The notes below the pieces were generated by a model that saw nothing but the letters and a program-made list of their open reading frames with translations, ran no database searches and was not told the origin of the DNA. Source: Chionoecetes opilio (Eukaryota; Arthropoda; Malacostraca; Decapoda; Majidae). From it: a stretch of 64,000 nucleotides of DNA. Positions 37,301 to 47,737 of this stretch are shown in pieces. A program made the position numbers and the translations under genes. The stretch covers positions 643,461 to 707,460 of the forward strand of contig JACEEZ010001226.1 of the NCBI GenBank assembly GCA_016584305.1, in the 5' to 3' direction. Numbering within the stretch: position 1 is the first letter of the stretch; the number at the start of each line of letters is the position of its first letter.

Positions 37301-37683
37301 CTGATCAGAGCAATGCTTGTTACTTTTAAATGATAAACCCCATTACTAACAAAGCAGGAGATAGGAAGTTAGTACAATAATTATTGTACATTTCAGTTGC
37401 AAAAGAAGTGAAGAAAAAGAATAAACTTCCCAGGCAACCTAAGATGCGAGGCAAGTCGTTTTACAGTATAATTGAAGATTACGAGGCTAAAAGTTCAGAG
37501 GGGGTGAAAAAAGCTGAGGAAAACACCAGCACCAGCAACACGTCCAGAATCTATGGACCACCGCAGTATGAAGGCTCGTACTCCAGGGTCACTGGCGATG
37601 GTGGATCCGTGCAGAGTTTATCTTATGAAGAGAGAAGAAAATTGATGACTTTCACTGAATTCATGAAGAAGAAAAAGACATGA
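32344..37683 (+). CDS. NGRN: Neugrin, mitochondrial rRNA-associated protein (six exons)
   Basis: Coding exons: 32344-32428, 33849-33984, 34385-34583, 35652-35791, 36129-36223, 37397-37683. All introns are GT/AG and the phases (1, 2, 0, 2, 1) join into one 942-base frame (313 aa plus TGA). Residues 1-30 are basic and free of acids (MAVPLTVAGRVFYPLGFTR), as expected for a mitochondrial presequence. The neugrin core lies at about residues 103-155: LLTWSMKEQLKYLHSSDP, then W-T-P-x-x-L-S-K-S-F-x-I-S, then RLVKTHWVP. This is the helix-turn-helix-like block shared with human NGRN, which is 291 aa. The C-terminus is Lys-rich. In human cells neugrin works in a 16S rRNA pseudouridylation/large-subunit assembly module with RPUSD4 and FASTKD2; the role here is by homology. 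Introns 1, 3 and 5 carry transposon insertions. Start choice: first ATG, in-frame with the presequence. Confidence 0.88.
32506..33665 (+). pseudogene. Non-LTR retrotransposon ORF2 fragment in neugrin intron 1
   Basis: Three frames together give reverse transcriptase motifs: VYLDLKKAFDKVP (palm, first Asp), QGS...LAP (block altered by an insertion of 'ctggctgg'-type bases), FADDAKL (catalytic FADD, near 32817) and the thumb EEKYLGVTM. These are followed by RIQRMATKMVPEL and the tail NNVHQLKERLEK. It is a CR1/Jockey-type arrangement; I do not assign a clade firmly. Frame changes near 32800 and 33550 disable it. Same strand as the host gene. Confidence 0.8.
34257..34347. repeat. (GA)n microsatellite near neugrin exon 3
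   Basis: About 45 uninterrupted GA units end 37 bases before the exon 3 acceptor. The polypyrimidine tract (aatttctttcag) lies between, so splicing is probably intact. A minus-strand transcript would carry (CT)n. Confidence 0.95.
34601..34815 (-). mobile_element. 3' end of the 54-kb non-LTR family in neugrin intron 3
   Basis: Segments 'aagtgtgggggcaacacctt', 'agtatcggtgattttactct' and 'catcctgttcatctgctagg' match 53935-54165 in the same order. It begins within about 17 bases of the exon 3 splice donor (34584). It is truncated before any protein-coding part. Confidence 0.7.
36272..36888. mobile_element. TIR element in neugrin intron 5 (hAT-like ends)
   Basis: TGGTGGGCATAGCC at the left and, on the other strand, TGGTGGGCATGGTTCC at the right. 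Inside are GTTAAC-type repeats near both ends (aagttaacttcataagtgc; aagttaactacactaatta). There is no clear TSD and no coding. Confidence 0.55.
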
Positions 37684-38558
37684 TATGTATACATACCTCA
37701 GAATAGAAGAATGATAGTCTCATTTAGGAATATGGCCTACTATGTAAGACACTGAATTATTCCTACAGCCTCTTGTGTAATGATAGCTACACAGTACACA
37801 TGGCTGTGAAACTGTTATTGATCGCCATTTTCTGATGTTTGTAATTTTTGAGATAAAGATTCTTACTGTGTTTGAGTACTGAGAGATGTTGGTTAGGTTG
37901 TGATAAGGTGTGATCATGAGTTGAAGTCAGAGAGAATGGAGTTGTGGTGTATCTAGGTATGCCAGGAGGATGTGGAGGATTGAAATGGGGACTCTGGGGA
38001 TCTGGCTCTTCATGGTAGTTTGCTCATTGATCTAATATCATGACAGTATGTACTACACACTTGGGGCCTACTATGTGCAATGACTCATTTGGGTTGAATC
38101 TATTTTTACCCAGCATGGAGAGCCTAAATGGAGGCAGCCCTGCTCTGACGTGATGGGAGGCTGTTGTTACTTGATAGATACAGTAGTGGGTTAGGTTTGA
38201 GGCAGTGGCTGGTGGTGACATTGTGGATAATGAAGTCATAATTATGCTGTCTGGTTTTTTTTTAGTTCGCCTATTTGGTATGCATCTCAGGTAACAAACT
38301 GGCTGTCATCGCAATCTTCCCATGTACTCTTGGTTTTTACTCAGTTGAAGAGGTTTATTTCACTTATTGACTATTTAGTATAGGATGGTTATTGTATGCA
38401 TGGGATGCCCTTGCTGAATGAATGATAATGCTGTATTGTCTGACAGCATGCCTGCGACCCTCCATGCCTCTTCATAGCCGTAACAGAGCAGGCCTGGGTT
38501 TGCCCGAACCATCACTATGTACAGAGCAATTTTAAGGATATCTTCTCACTAGTTCATC

Positions 38559-38564
38559 AATAAA
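38559..38564 (+). promoter_or_regulatory. Possible polyadenylation signal for neugrin
   Basis: First AATAAA seen downstream of the neugrin stop, about 875 bases after it. It is followed by AT-rich sequence. Other variants (ATTAAA) could act earlier, so this is tentative. Between the stop and this site no other element was recognised. Confidence 0.3.
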
Positions 38565-38810
38565 TATATATTATATGTTCTCTTTCTCTCAATACATAAG
38601 GTGTCCTCCCAACTCCCAAGCACATAAGGTGGCACCATACACAAATAGTTCACTAATAGTTTCAAACACTTGAAACAATTTGCAAATCCTACACATACAA
38701 AGTAATTTTATGTTAACTGATGTGCTTTTACAAAAAGTTATAAATCAAAAGATTTTTAGAAAAGGGAAAATTTTACTAGAAAGGAATTTTACGAAAAGTG
38801 TAAAGGTTAA

Positions 38811-39894
38811 AGTAATCGTCCAGACCCATTTTTTCTTTGCCTAATTATGTTGAATGTTCCTTCAAAACACCGAATCCACCAAAAATAATTGGTTTCCAAG
38901 CCTTATTTCCGTAAAAACATGACTTGTAAAACGCACGCGAAAAAAACCTTCATCCCAACAGCCCCGTGAATATTATTGATGACATCACAGGAGCTAAAAT
39001 GTAAACAACGTCGTCTGCATTTGTGACACCCGTCGTATCGACCAGCAAATGTAAATGATGAGCGATTGTAGTTCGGTGTCAGACAGTGAATCTGTCGTTG
39101 TGACAGATGTAGAGTATGATGCTCAATCTGAGACTAAAAGTAGATGATGCTGGTCGCGTATATGTGGAAAACCAACCGCCGAATGTGATACATGTTCGAG
39201 CCAGAATACAAAGCCCGCTATGGTGTGTGGCAGTAAAGAGAGAGAGAGAGAGCAAGGTTAGATATACGATGAGAAATAAGCAAAAACACTATGAAACCAA
39301 TATAAATGCATGTTTCAAGGAGGAATAGGAAGGGGAGGAAGACTCAGGGCGATAATGACCTTGTGAGGTTAGTGGACGATTTAGCAAAGAGGAGAGAGGG
39401 AAGGAGGGCCTGGCACCTCTCCAAAACATGGATTGGTAAAGTAAGGGAAACTATAATGTTTGCGTGGGAATCACAATGAAGGTACTTTCGAGAAAATCCT
39501 ATGGTTAGTTTCTAAACACACACACACACACATCTCTGATTGTCGTTCGAAAGGATAAGGAGAGAGAGAGAGAAAAAAAAATTATCGACTAGAAATAAGG
39601 AAATGGAGAGGCCTCTTCTCTCTCTCCGACAGGGACTTAATTTAGAGGAACCCTCAAATTCTCTCCTTCCCTCTTTCCATTCTTCTCTCCTTCCTTCCCT
39701 CTCTCCTCTTTGCTAATATTCGTCTACTAACATCGTACAAGGTCATTATTGTCCTGAGTCTTCCTCCCCCTCCTCCTCTTCCCCCTCTTCTTCCTCCCCC
39801 TCCTATTCCTCCTTCAAACATGCATTTATATTGGTTTTTTAGTGTTTTTCTTATTTCTCATCGTATATTTAACCTTGCGCTCTCTCTCTCTCTC

Positions 39895-39931
<37 letters not shown>

Positions 39932-40447
39932 TTTCTGTCACACACCATAGCGTACAAAGCCCGCTATGGTGTGGCTACGGGATGGGTGGGTGGGTGTGGG
40001 GTGATGATCTACCCTTGTCCGCCGCACTAATCTTTTCAACACATTTAACGTTGTCGTATCGGTCTGAAACATGTGCAAACTTCTCTGGAAACCCACAGCT
40101 GTCTTGCTGCACCCATAAAGGATGCATGCATATGGCATATCGCAAAAAAAATCTATCAGAAACACCCAAAAATCTTCAAGTACTATATTTATCTCTTGTG
40201 TTTACGTGCTTTTGGGTCCGCGCGGGGAGAGGAGGCTTCCACTTGTGACGTCACCGAGCCGTGGTGTCTCGTCTGCAAGCCTTGAGGTGCGTTTTCGAAG
40301 CTCGGGGAATTTGCAGATTTTGATTGCGGATTATTTAAAAACAGCTGACTGGATGCAAAAAGTGACAACATATTGTTGATATACTCGATAATGGCTATAA
40401 TTTTATTGCATTAAATCAGGAATGATGAAATGGTCTGGACGATTACT
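38811..40447. mobile_element. TTAA-flanked TIR element (AGTAATCGTCC family), copy 1
   Basis: AGTAATCGTCCAGACC and its complement bound 1,637 bases. TTAA stands immediately outside both ends (38807-38810 and 40448-40451). No intact transposase is visible. It contains C/T-rich simple repeats and a small 'accatagc...gctatggt' hairpin (39945-39970). Copy 2 is at 49788-51061, inverted. The TTAA target suggests piggyBac or Kolobok mobilisation, but the AGT start fits neither consensus well. Confidence 0.75.
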
Positions 40448-40451
40448 TTAA

Positions 40452-41128
40452 GGTACGCTATGCTGGTGATTCACGGAGAGATGCCACCGAGCACTTAAAT
40501 TCTGATCTTTCTATAATTTCTGATTGGGGCAAAGCAAACCTTGTTTTGTTCAATGCCTCAAAAAAACAATTTCTTCACATATCTACTCGACAAAACCTAC
40601 CAGATAACTATCCCCTCTTCTTCAATGACACTCAACTATCTCCTTCTGCAATGAACATTCTTGGACTATCCTTTACCAAAAATCTAAACTGGAAATCTCA
40701 CATCTCATCTCTTGCTAAAACAGCTTCTAAGAAGTTAGGTGTCGTGTGGCGTCTGCGTCCTTTTTTTTCTCTCCCAGTTGCGTGCTCTCTACAGGGGCCT
40801 TATCCGCCCATGTATGGAGTATGGCTCACATGTTTGGGGAGGATCCACTCATACAGCTCTCCTAAACAGGGTTGAGTCAAAAGCTTTTCGTCTCATCAAC
40901 TCCCCTCCTCTGACTGACTGTCTTCAATCTTTAAATCACCGCCGTAATGTTGCTTCTCTTGCTCTCTTCTACCGTTATTTTCATGCTCACTGCTCTTCTG
41001 AACTTGCTAAATGCATGCCTCCCCCAAAGACTACTGTCTACTGGACTTGCTACTAATTTTGGGCTATTTCCAGTGGAGGCCAGTTTTGCGATTCCTGCAA
41101 TTTTTGAACATCACCCCCATTTCCCTTC
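40452..41128 (+). pseudogene. Non-LTR retrotransposon ORF2 C-terminal fragment
   Basis: Begins just after the FADD position (VRYAGDSRRDATEHLNSDL). It continues through ILGLSFTKNLNWKSHISS and LYRGLIRPCMEYGSHVWGG to RNVASLALFYRYFH, in two frames joined by a shift near 40780. I recognise this as a common crustacean/insect non-LTR thumb-to-C-terminus pattern. The left edge coincides with the TTAA element and the right edge with a Tigger fragment. Confidence 0.75.
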
Positions 41129-41130
41129 CA

Positions 41131-41493
41131 TACGGCCGCGCCATATGCTGAATTACCCTTCAGGTTACGCCTTGCTAGGGGTGACCTGACTGCGGTCCCA
41201 AGGTTGGGGCCGCACACCTGCTAATTACCCCTAAATGTCAGGCCGCGCCATATGCTTAATTACCCTTCAGGTCATGGCTTGCTAGGGGTGACCTCACTGG
41301 GGTCAACAAATCCCCCCTTGTCCAGCCCAGGAGTGGTAGGGCGCACATTTTGAACTTGATAATTTTACTCACCCCTGTTTGAATGTCGTATCATTGGATT
41401 TTCGATCTCGTATATTGAAAATAGACCCTAATTTACACATCTCGTATCATCGGATTCTCGTATACCGAATGCTCGTATAACAGGACCTCCCTG
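41131..41493. mobile_element. pogo/Tigger-like MITE, truncated copy 3 (inverted)
   Basis: Contains the right TIR text (ggacctccctg, TA at 41494-41495) and the 'ctcgtatatcgaa'-type motifs of copies 1 and 2 in reverse. Its other half is missing where it abuts the non-LTR fragment, so one insertion or a deletion truncated it. Confidence 0.75.
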
Positions 41494-41497
41494 TACA

Positions 41498-41501
<4 letters not shown>

Positions 41502-41559
<58 letters not shown>

Positions 41560-41578
41560 ATATATATATATATTTATA
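41502..41578. repeat. (TA)n tract
   Basis: Nearly pure TA with one interruption (ttataata). It directly precedes a Helitron 5' end, a favoured AT target. Confidence 0.9.
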
Positions 41579-41581
41579 ATT

Positions 41582-42175
41582 ATAATAATACAAGCGAAAG
41601 TGTGTGTGTCCGCTCTAGGTTCCGCCCCCCGTGGCGGAATTCCATCATATGGCACAGTTTTGGAACCAGGTTGACCAGGGGAAGGTTTTAAGCCCACTTA
41701 TGGGATGATCCGATCACTTGTATATTATTTTTATTTTTAGTAGCCTATTAGCGAGAATTGTGAAAAAAAAGTGGGTTGCAAGAATTGAGGAAACCTTGAT
41801 GTAGGGTGATGGGTAATGGGTGAGTGAATGGGTGGGGTGATGGGTAATGGGTGTGGGGTGATGGGTGAGTGAATGGGTGAGGGAATAGGTGGGGGGTGAT
41901 GGGTAATGGGTGAGTGAATGGGTGTGTGGTGATGGGTAATGGGTGAGTGAATGGGTTGGGGGTGAGTGAATGGATTGGGGGTGATGTGAATGGGTTGGCG
42001 TTAATACATACATTTCTACATCCATGATTTCAGGAAAGTTAGAAGGGGCTATCTGGAGAGTCTGTGTTTGGTGGGCCAAAGGCCCACCAAACACAGGTGG
42101 GGGGCCGGAGGCCCACCAATAGCCCTCCGCAGGAGCTAGCCAAAAAGTCCGCCCAGAGGGCGGCTTTGCGGCTAG
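41582..42175 (+). mobile_element. Non-autonomous Helitron, copy D
   Basis: The 5' end is the degenerate form of TCTATAATAATATAAGCG, followed by a gtgtgtgt tract. The 3' end has a GC hairpin (gtccgcccagagggcgg), a 9-base spacer and CTAG (42172-42175), then host T. Internal 'gatgggtaatgggtgagtga' minisatellite units occupy 41798-41998. A 'catgatttcaggaaagttag' segment is shared with the CCGTAGATAA elements. No Rep/helicase is present. Confidence 0.75.
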
Positions 42176-42248
42176 TATATAAATATATTTATAATATATA
42201 AATATATTTTTAATATAAATATATTTTTAATATATAAATATATTTTTA

Positions 42249-42320
<72 letters not shown>

Positions 42321-42328
42321 CTGTTATG

Positions 42329-42405
<77 letters not shown>

Positions 42406-42455
42406 GTGGTCTGTTATGTATAATATATATATATATATATATGTGGTCTGTTATG

Positions 42456-42533
<78 letters not shown>
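42176..42533. repeat. Compound (TA)n region
   Basis: Long TA runs interrupted by three copies of 'gtctgttatgtataatata' (42319, 42409, 42445). It abuts the LTR element, which inserted into it. Confidence 0.95.
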
Positions 42534-42536
<3 letters not shown>

Positions 42537-43313
42537 CACGGTCGGTGACACAAGGTCGCCACCCCAGGCCATGCCTCAGCGACACGTGGGTCTAATTAAG
42601 TTAATTCAGGATATTTAAAACAAGATCAACATATAAAATCCTTATATAATTAACACGCTGAACTCCAATTCCTTGGTACAACAACAGATAAACACTTGAA
42701 TGCACGGTCACAGAAGACTCGCAGATAGGGATACCACGCGCAACGCTACCCAAATCTCACTCACTCTCACTTTCCGTCTCTCTTTAACTTCCAGCCTCAA
42801 CTCACAAAAACACCTTAAGAGCACTTCTACTGAGCGTCTATACCATAACAACAAGAGTACTCCACTGAATCTCTATACATAACACAACGCTTCTACTGAA
42901 CGTTATCATCCCAATCACAAAAGAGCGCTTCTACTGAGCCTCATCACCTACTTACCTCCTACTCTCATTTTCCGTAAATACAGCCCACCCGACATCGGTG
43001 AACTAATAATGATTAAAACACTTCACAAGATACTCACAATACCCTCATATCAAGGGTTAGAAAGGAGGACTCACAAGCCTCCCACGTGGTGTGCCCACGC
43101 CGTCACAGTGGCTCCTCACACAACACTATACGAGTGGAATGATTGGAGTGGGGGCGAAGCAAGGTCACGACCTGTTTTATATGGGTGACCTATCTGGCGG
43201 CGGGTGGCAACCCTCTCGTCACCCATACTTCCTCCAAAGGGGCGGGGCTACGCTCTGCCCCGGCCATCTTGACCTCTCAACACATACGCGGGAAATATGA
43301 ATTTTTCGTCACA
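42534..43313 (-). repeat. 3' LTR of the gag-protease element
   Basis: Starts TGTCACGGTC and ends CGTCACA (TG...CA); 780 bases; nearly identical to 45870-46652. On the minus strand a purine tract GATGGGGGAAGG (43314-43325) lies directly before it, as a polypurine primer should. Confidence 0.9.
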
Positions 43314-43559
43314 CCTTCCCCCATCAAAATAGAAAATTCTCGTAGTGAGAATTTTCGTACCAGAAAAAAAAATAACTTAACATTATACCACAACAACCTT
43401 ATTTTACTCACTCTAAAGGTTCACTCCACATCTCACTAAATAATCATCATCAATATACACTCATCATTCTGCACAACTCCCCTTCCACCTTACGCGCCAC
43501 ACTGTCTTTCCTCTGTCGTTCACATACTGATATTTCCATATGTGTCTCCCGTACTCAAC

Positions 43560-45700
43560 TCAACCTTGCTCCAGCAGGTACGAGACCTCTATCTTAACCT
43601 CAGCGCCGACATCCATCTGTGGCGCCACACACAAGGCCACTCGATCCGCTGGTGGCTGTAGCTCTCTGGGGAAATACTCATTTAACATATACACACAAAA
43701 GGCCACCGCCTCAAAATACCTCGCCACCATTTCTACCATGGTTAAGAGATAACAAACTGTGGACGCCCTCGAGGGGGTCCCATCAAAACTCCTAACACTC
43801 TCAAATAGCTCATCAAAAGGAACAGTGGGGACGAGGAGCGCACTGTTAGCACTTGTGTTAAGTTTTACCACTAACTTACATCTCAACTCGTGTTCATCTC
43901 CCTTTACCCCAACCCAATCATGATCCCCATGACAAACTTCCCTTAACTGGGTCAACTCAGGGTCACGATGTGGAGCGTCGATCGGGGCTTGCCGGCTATT
44001 TATGGCTACCTGAACCTCTGAGGGTTCAATTACATCCTCGAAGAACTCTTCGAGACCAAGACTTTTCTCTACCACATCAGGAACTTCCTCTGCCGAGACC
44101 TCTCTGTCTCTCTCATGGCGCGCCCGCGAGGCGTCCATAGCACTGGTCACCTCACACACAGGAAAAAGTTCAGGCTCCTCTCGCTCAAGCTTACTCATGA
44201 GCACCTTACTGGGTGCGACCGTGCTGGGATGTTCAGACAGGGCAGGCGGGCTCATTTTCCTGCCGGCCAAATCGTTCCCCAGCACGAAATCCACACCAGT
44301 CACAGGGAGCTGATCAACCAGCCCTACTAACACGGGCCCATTAACTAGCCCACAGCTCAACTTCACTTCAGCGAGCGGCACTAACTCAAATCCCCACAGT
44401 GACCTTATGGCTACTCTCTTACCCGTTTCCTCCACGGGGACAAGACTTGCAAGCATAAGGGATTGCAACGCCCCTGAATCCCTTAAAATGGTAAGTTCTG
44501 CTTCCCCCCCCTGGGAGCTCACAGAACCTTGGGACAAAAACGCTTGGTACGTGCCAAGAGTTGGGTCCTTCTCAGCGCCCTCAAGAACAGAGCCTTCCAA
44601 TAACACAGCGCCCTTCTCGACACTCTCAACGCGCGTATCTTCACTGAGGGTGGAAATCAAATTAACCGGCCTAACCGGAACATTAATGCCTTGGGCAACA
44701 CTCGTCCCCTTCACCATCACTACATCACATGCTGGCTCCTGGCTCGCGGGTGCTACACACACAGGTTTAAAGGCTGCCATATCTTTCGCCTTTTTCCAGC
44801 AATTCTGCGCGAGGTGTCCCGTGTAGCCACAATAGTGGCACTCCACACGTGATCTGAAAGGCACGTAAGGTACGGCCCGGTTACTAGCTCTGCCATAAGT
44901 GGGAGGGACAACTCTCGCAGGTACAAATCTCTCGACATGCGGACGTTCCTCCTTCCTCCCCCTTGTAAAGAGAGAGGGCGTCTCCAACGGGCCTCGATGA
45001 AACAAACAAAAATTTTCCGCCAGCACCGCGGCATCCTCCACACGTTTAACACCTTTCTCATGAAGATACATCGAGGCCTCCTTCGAGACGCTCTCTCTGA
45101 ATTTTTCAAGCAAGATTAGTTTAACTGGTCAAAGTCTGACACCTTCTCTGCTCTTAACCACTGATGAAAACTATCTTTCAAAACTCTGGGAAATTCTACA
45201 TGAGTCTGGTTGGCTGATTTACGGAAAGCACGAAATCTCTGGCGATACACTTCGGGAACACATTCATAGGCTTGGAGAATGGCACTTTTTAACAATTCAT
45301 ATTCATTAGCCTGCCCTTCAGAAAGGGCGGCATACACACTCTGTGCCTTCCCTTTCAATGCACTTTGCAAAAGGATTGGCCAATATTTCTTTGGCCAAGA
45401 CATGCCATTAGCTACCTTTTCAAATGATCGGAAATATACTTCCAGATCGTCCTCTGAGAACAAGGGGACCATTCGCAGATAGCGAGTAACATCAAACCTT
45501 TCTACCGCGTCACAAGCGGCGGCCCCTGATAAGTTCTGCTGCGCCTGGGCGCCCAGACGCCTCTACTTTAGCCTGTTCAAGCTCAACCTTGGCTATCTCT
45601 AATTGAAGCTGCAATTCAATTACACGTGGCTCAGGTGAAGCCGGGCGACTTCCCTCACCGTCAGGGTAGCCTACAAGTTGGGCATGATTCCTATTTCACA
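43560..45700 (-). pseudogene. Gypsy-type Gag with zinc knuckle and aspartic-protease-like domain, frameshifted
   Basis: In order: a coiled-coil start near 45690-45590; a capsid-like region (about 45540-45120; FEKVA...YWPILLQSALKGKA...RQRFR); a long open stretch of 517 codons (43560-45113) with a C-x2-C-x4-H-x4-C knuckle (residues 92-105 of that stretch); and a retropepsin-type DSGA near its residue 212. The frame is broken at about 45550 and again near 45118, each apparently by a small indel, so this copy should not make full Gag. It ends at a stop 235 bases before the polypurine tract, with no Pol. Function by family: particle formation and Gag processing. Confidence 0.8.
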
Positions 45701-45869
45701 ATATACTCCTAAATACTGCCCAATAAGCCTCAGCTCATGCACACTGCGAGCTTCTAGCTCTCGCGCTCCGGGCTTACGTGCATTATTACACTCAGAAACA
45801 AAAATAAAGGGAGAGTAAGATCTGGCAACGCCTTTACACGAGGTATCCTGGCAAGGTCACCAATTAATA

Positions 45870-46652
45870 TGTCACGGTCGGTGACACAAGGTCGCCACCC
45901 CAGGCCATGCCTCAGGGACACGTGGGTCTAATTAAGTTAATTCAGGATATTTAAAACAAGATCAACATATAAAATCCTTATATAATTAACACGCTGAACT
46001 CCAATTCCTTGGTACAACAACAGATAAAAACTTGAATGCACGGGCCACAGAAGACTCGCAGATAGGGATACCACGCGCAACGCTACCCAAATCTCACTCA
46101 CTCTCACTTTCCGTCTCTCTTTAACTTCCAGCCTCAACACACAAAAACACCTTAAGAGCACTTCTACTGAGCGTCTATACCATAACAACAAGAGTACTCC
46201 ATGAGTCTCTATACATAAACCAAAAACGCTTCTACTGAACGTTATCATCCCAATCACAAAAGAGCGCTTCTACTGAGCCTCATCACCTACTTCCCTCCTA
46301 CTCTCACTTTCCGTAAATACAGCCCACCCGACATCGGTGAACTAATAATGATTAAAACACTTCACAAGATACTCACAATACCCTCATATCAAGGGTTAGA
46401 AAGGAGGACTCACAAGCCTCCCACGTGGTGTGCCCACGCCGTCACAGTGGCTCCTCACACAACACTATACGAGTGGAATGATTGGAGTGGGGGCGAAGCA
46501 AGGTCACGACCTGTTTTATATGGGTGACCTATCTGGCGGCGGATGGCAACCCTCTCGTCACCCATACTTCCTCCAAAGGGGCGGGGCTACGCTCTGCCCC
46601 GGCCATCTTGACCTCTCAACACATACGCGGGAAATATGAATTTTTCGTCACA
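45870..46652 (-). repeat. 5' LTR of the gag-protease element
   Basis: 783 bases, TGTCACGG...CGTCACA, differing from the other LTR by only a few substitutions and short indels (most visibly near 46215-46225). It carries the promoter for minus-strand transcription by family rule. Confidence 0.9.

Positions 46653-46655
<3 letters not shown>

Positions 46656-46716
<61 letters not shown>
46656..46716. repeat. (TA)n tract beside LTR element
   Basis: Continuation of the AT target on the other side of the LTR insertion. The unannotated stretch that follows (46717-47270) shows no gene. Confidence 0.9.
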
Positions 46717-46719
<3 letters not shown>

Positions 46720-47398
46720 CGTAAATGTTTGTTCTATAATATTATCAAATAAAAAACAGTCAAATACACTAAAGAAATGCCATTATGAGAGAGTGAAGAA
46801 ATATGCATGAACTTAATATTCACTTAAACTCTTCGCCATTTAATATTTTGCGAGAAAACATTTTACATGTGTTATGTGTTAATGTAGTGTTATGTAGTGA
46901 TAGGTATGTCCACATTGTGTTCATGTGCATTTGTAGTCTGTGTGTAATAAATAGCACGCGGCGCAAGGACTTTCAGCATATGTCTCGACATGCTGCCGTT
47001 ATATGTTGAGATACCGCGCTGCCCGGTGACAGAGGAGTGCAAGGCTGCCTCCTGACAGAACGCCACGCCATGTATACAGGCAACCGTAACAAGCAAAGCT
47101 ACGCTTCCTTGATTTACAAGAAGATTCGTCTCTCATCGAGTGTGCTTATATATATTCACATCACTGGTAATAAGACGCAAAAGATATACTTAAGAAAGAC
47201 AGTGAAGATGAGAAAAAATGTATAAATGATGAAGATGAGTGGTTAAATCCACCCAGAGTATCCTACGGCGAATTAATCCGCCACGGAAATCTCCGGCCGT
47301 GAGGTCGGCTGGGGTGAGGCAGGAGCCGGGAGCAAGCTGTTGCCTCTCCGCGCGGCGGGATGAAATGAAAAGTAAACATCGTACCTCTGGCGCGCTAC

Positions 47399-47510
47399 AT
47401 GGCATCTCATAACACAACAAACTGGGCTGTGTTTGAGAAGAAGAATGAGCGGCTTGTGCCGTTCGGGTTTCTGTACCCCTCTATCAAACGCTTTTGGGCG
47501 CCTCGCAGTG
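47399..47510 (+). CDS. Candidate first coding exon, unidentified protein
   Basis: An ATG in good context (ctacATGG) opens 37 codons plus one base, then GTATGT (47511). The peptide begins MASHNTTNWAVFEKK and has LVPFGFLYPSIKRFWAPRS at the end. It has a coding-like mix of residues unlike the repeats around it. The region 47270-47600 is CpG-richer than its flanks and lacks repeats, as expected of a promoter with a first exon. Downstream exons (phase 1) were not found before the TIR element at 47738. I do not recognise the family. Confidence 0.38.
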
Positions 47511-47737
47511 GTATGTAAACTAATCCCCGCCGTTACCATGGAAACGATGACGCCACAGCTCAGACTGTGGGCTTTTGACCTCACCATTTTCCTCTACTGC
47601 CCTCTATCTGCCCACGCACAGTACGGAAGTGTAATGGCGTACGCTGTAGCTACCTGACTACTATTTGATTATTGTTGTAATGGTAATTGTCGCTGAGAGG
47701 TGAAATGCTAGGAATCTCGGGCACCGTCAACCAACTA

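Larger units (their letters stand above)
42534..46652 (-). mobile_element. Gypsy-type LTR retrotransposon lacking polymerase (TR-GAG-like)
   Basis: Two LTRs enclose a 2.56-kb interior, which encodes only gag and a protease-like domain on the minus strand. Reverse transcriptase, RNase H and integrase are absent: the interior passes from the protease region straight to the polypurine tract. A possible primer-binding site (TGGTGACCTTGCCAGG on the minus strand, about 45847-45862) follows the 5' LTR. No clear 4-5 base TSD is visible because the target is (TA)n. High LTR identity indicates a young insertion, probably mobilised in trans by a full Gypsy element. Confidence 0.85.

Noticed and set aside
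41714..42094. 126-codon His/Pro/Thr-rich minus-strand frame
   Set aside because: Comes from the Helitron minisatellite.
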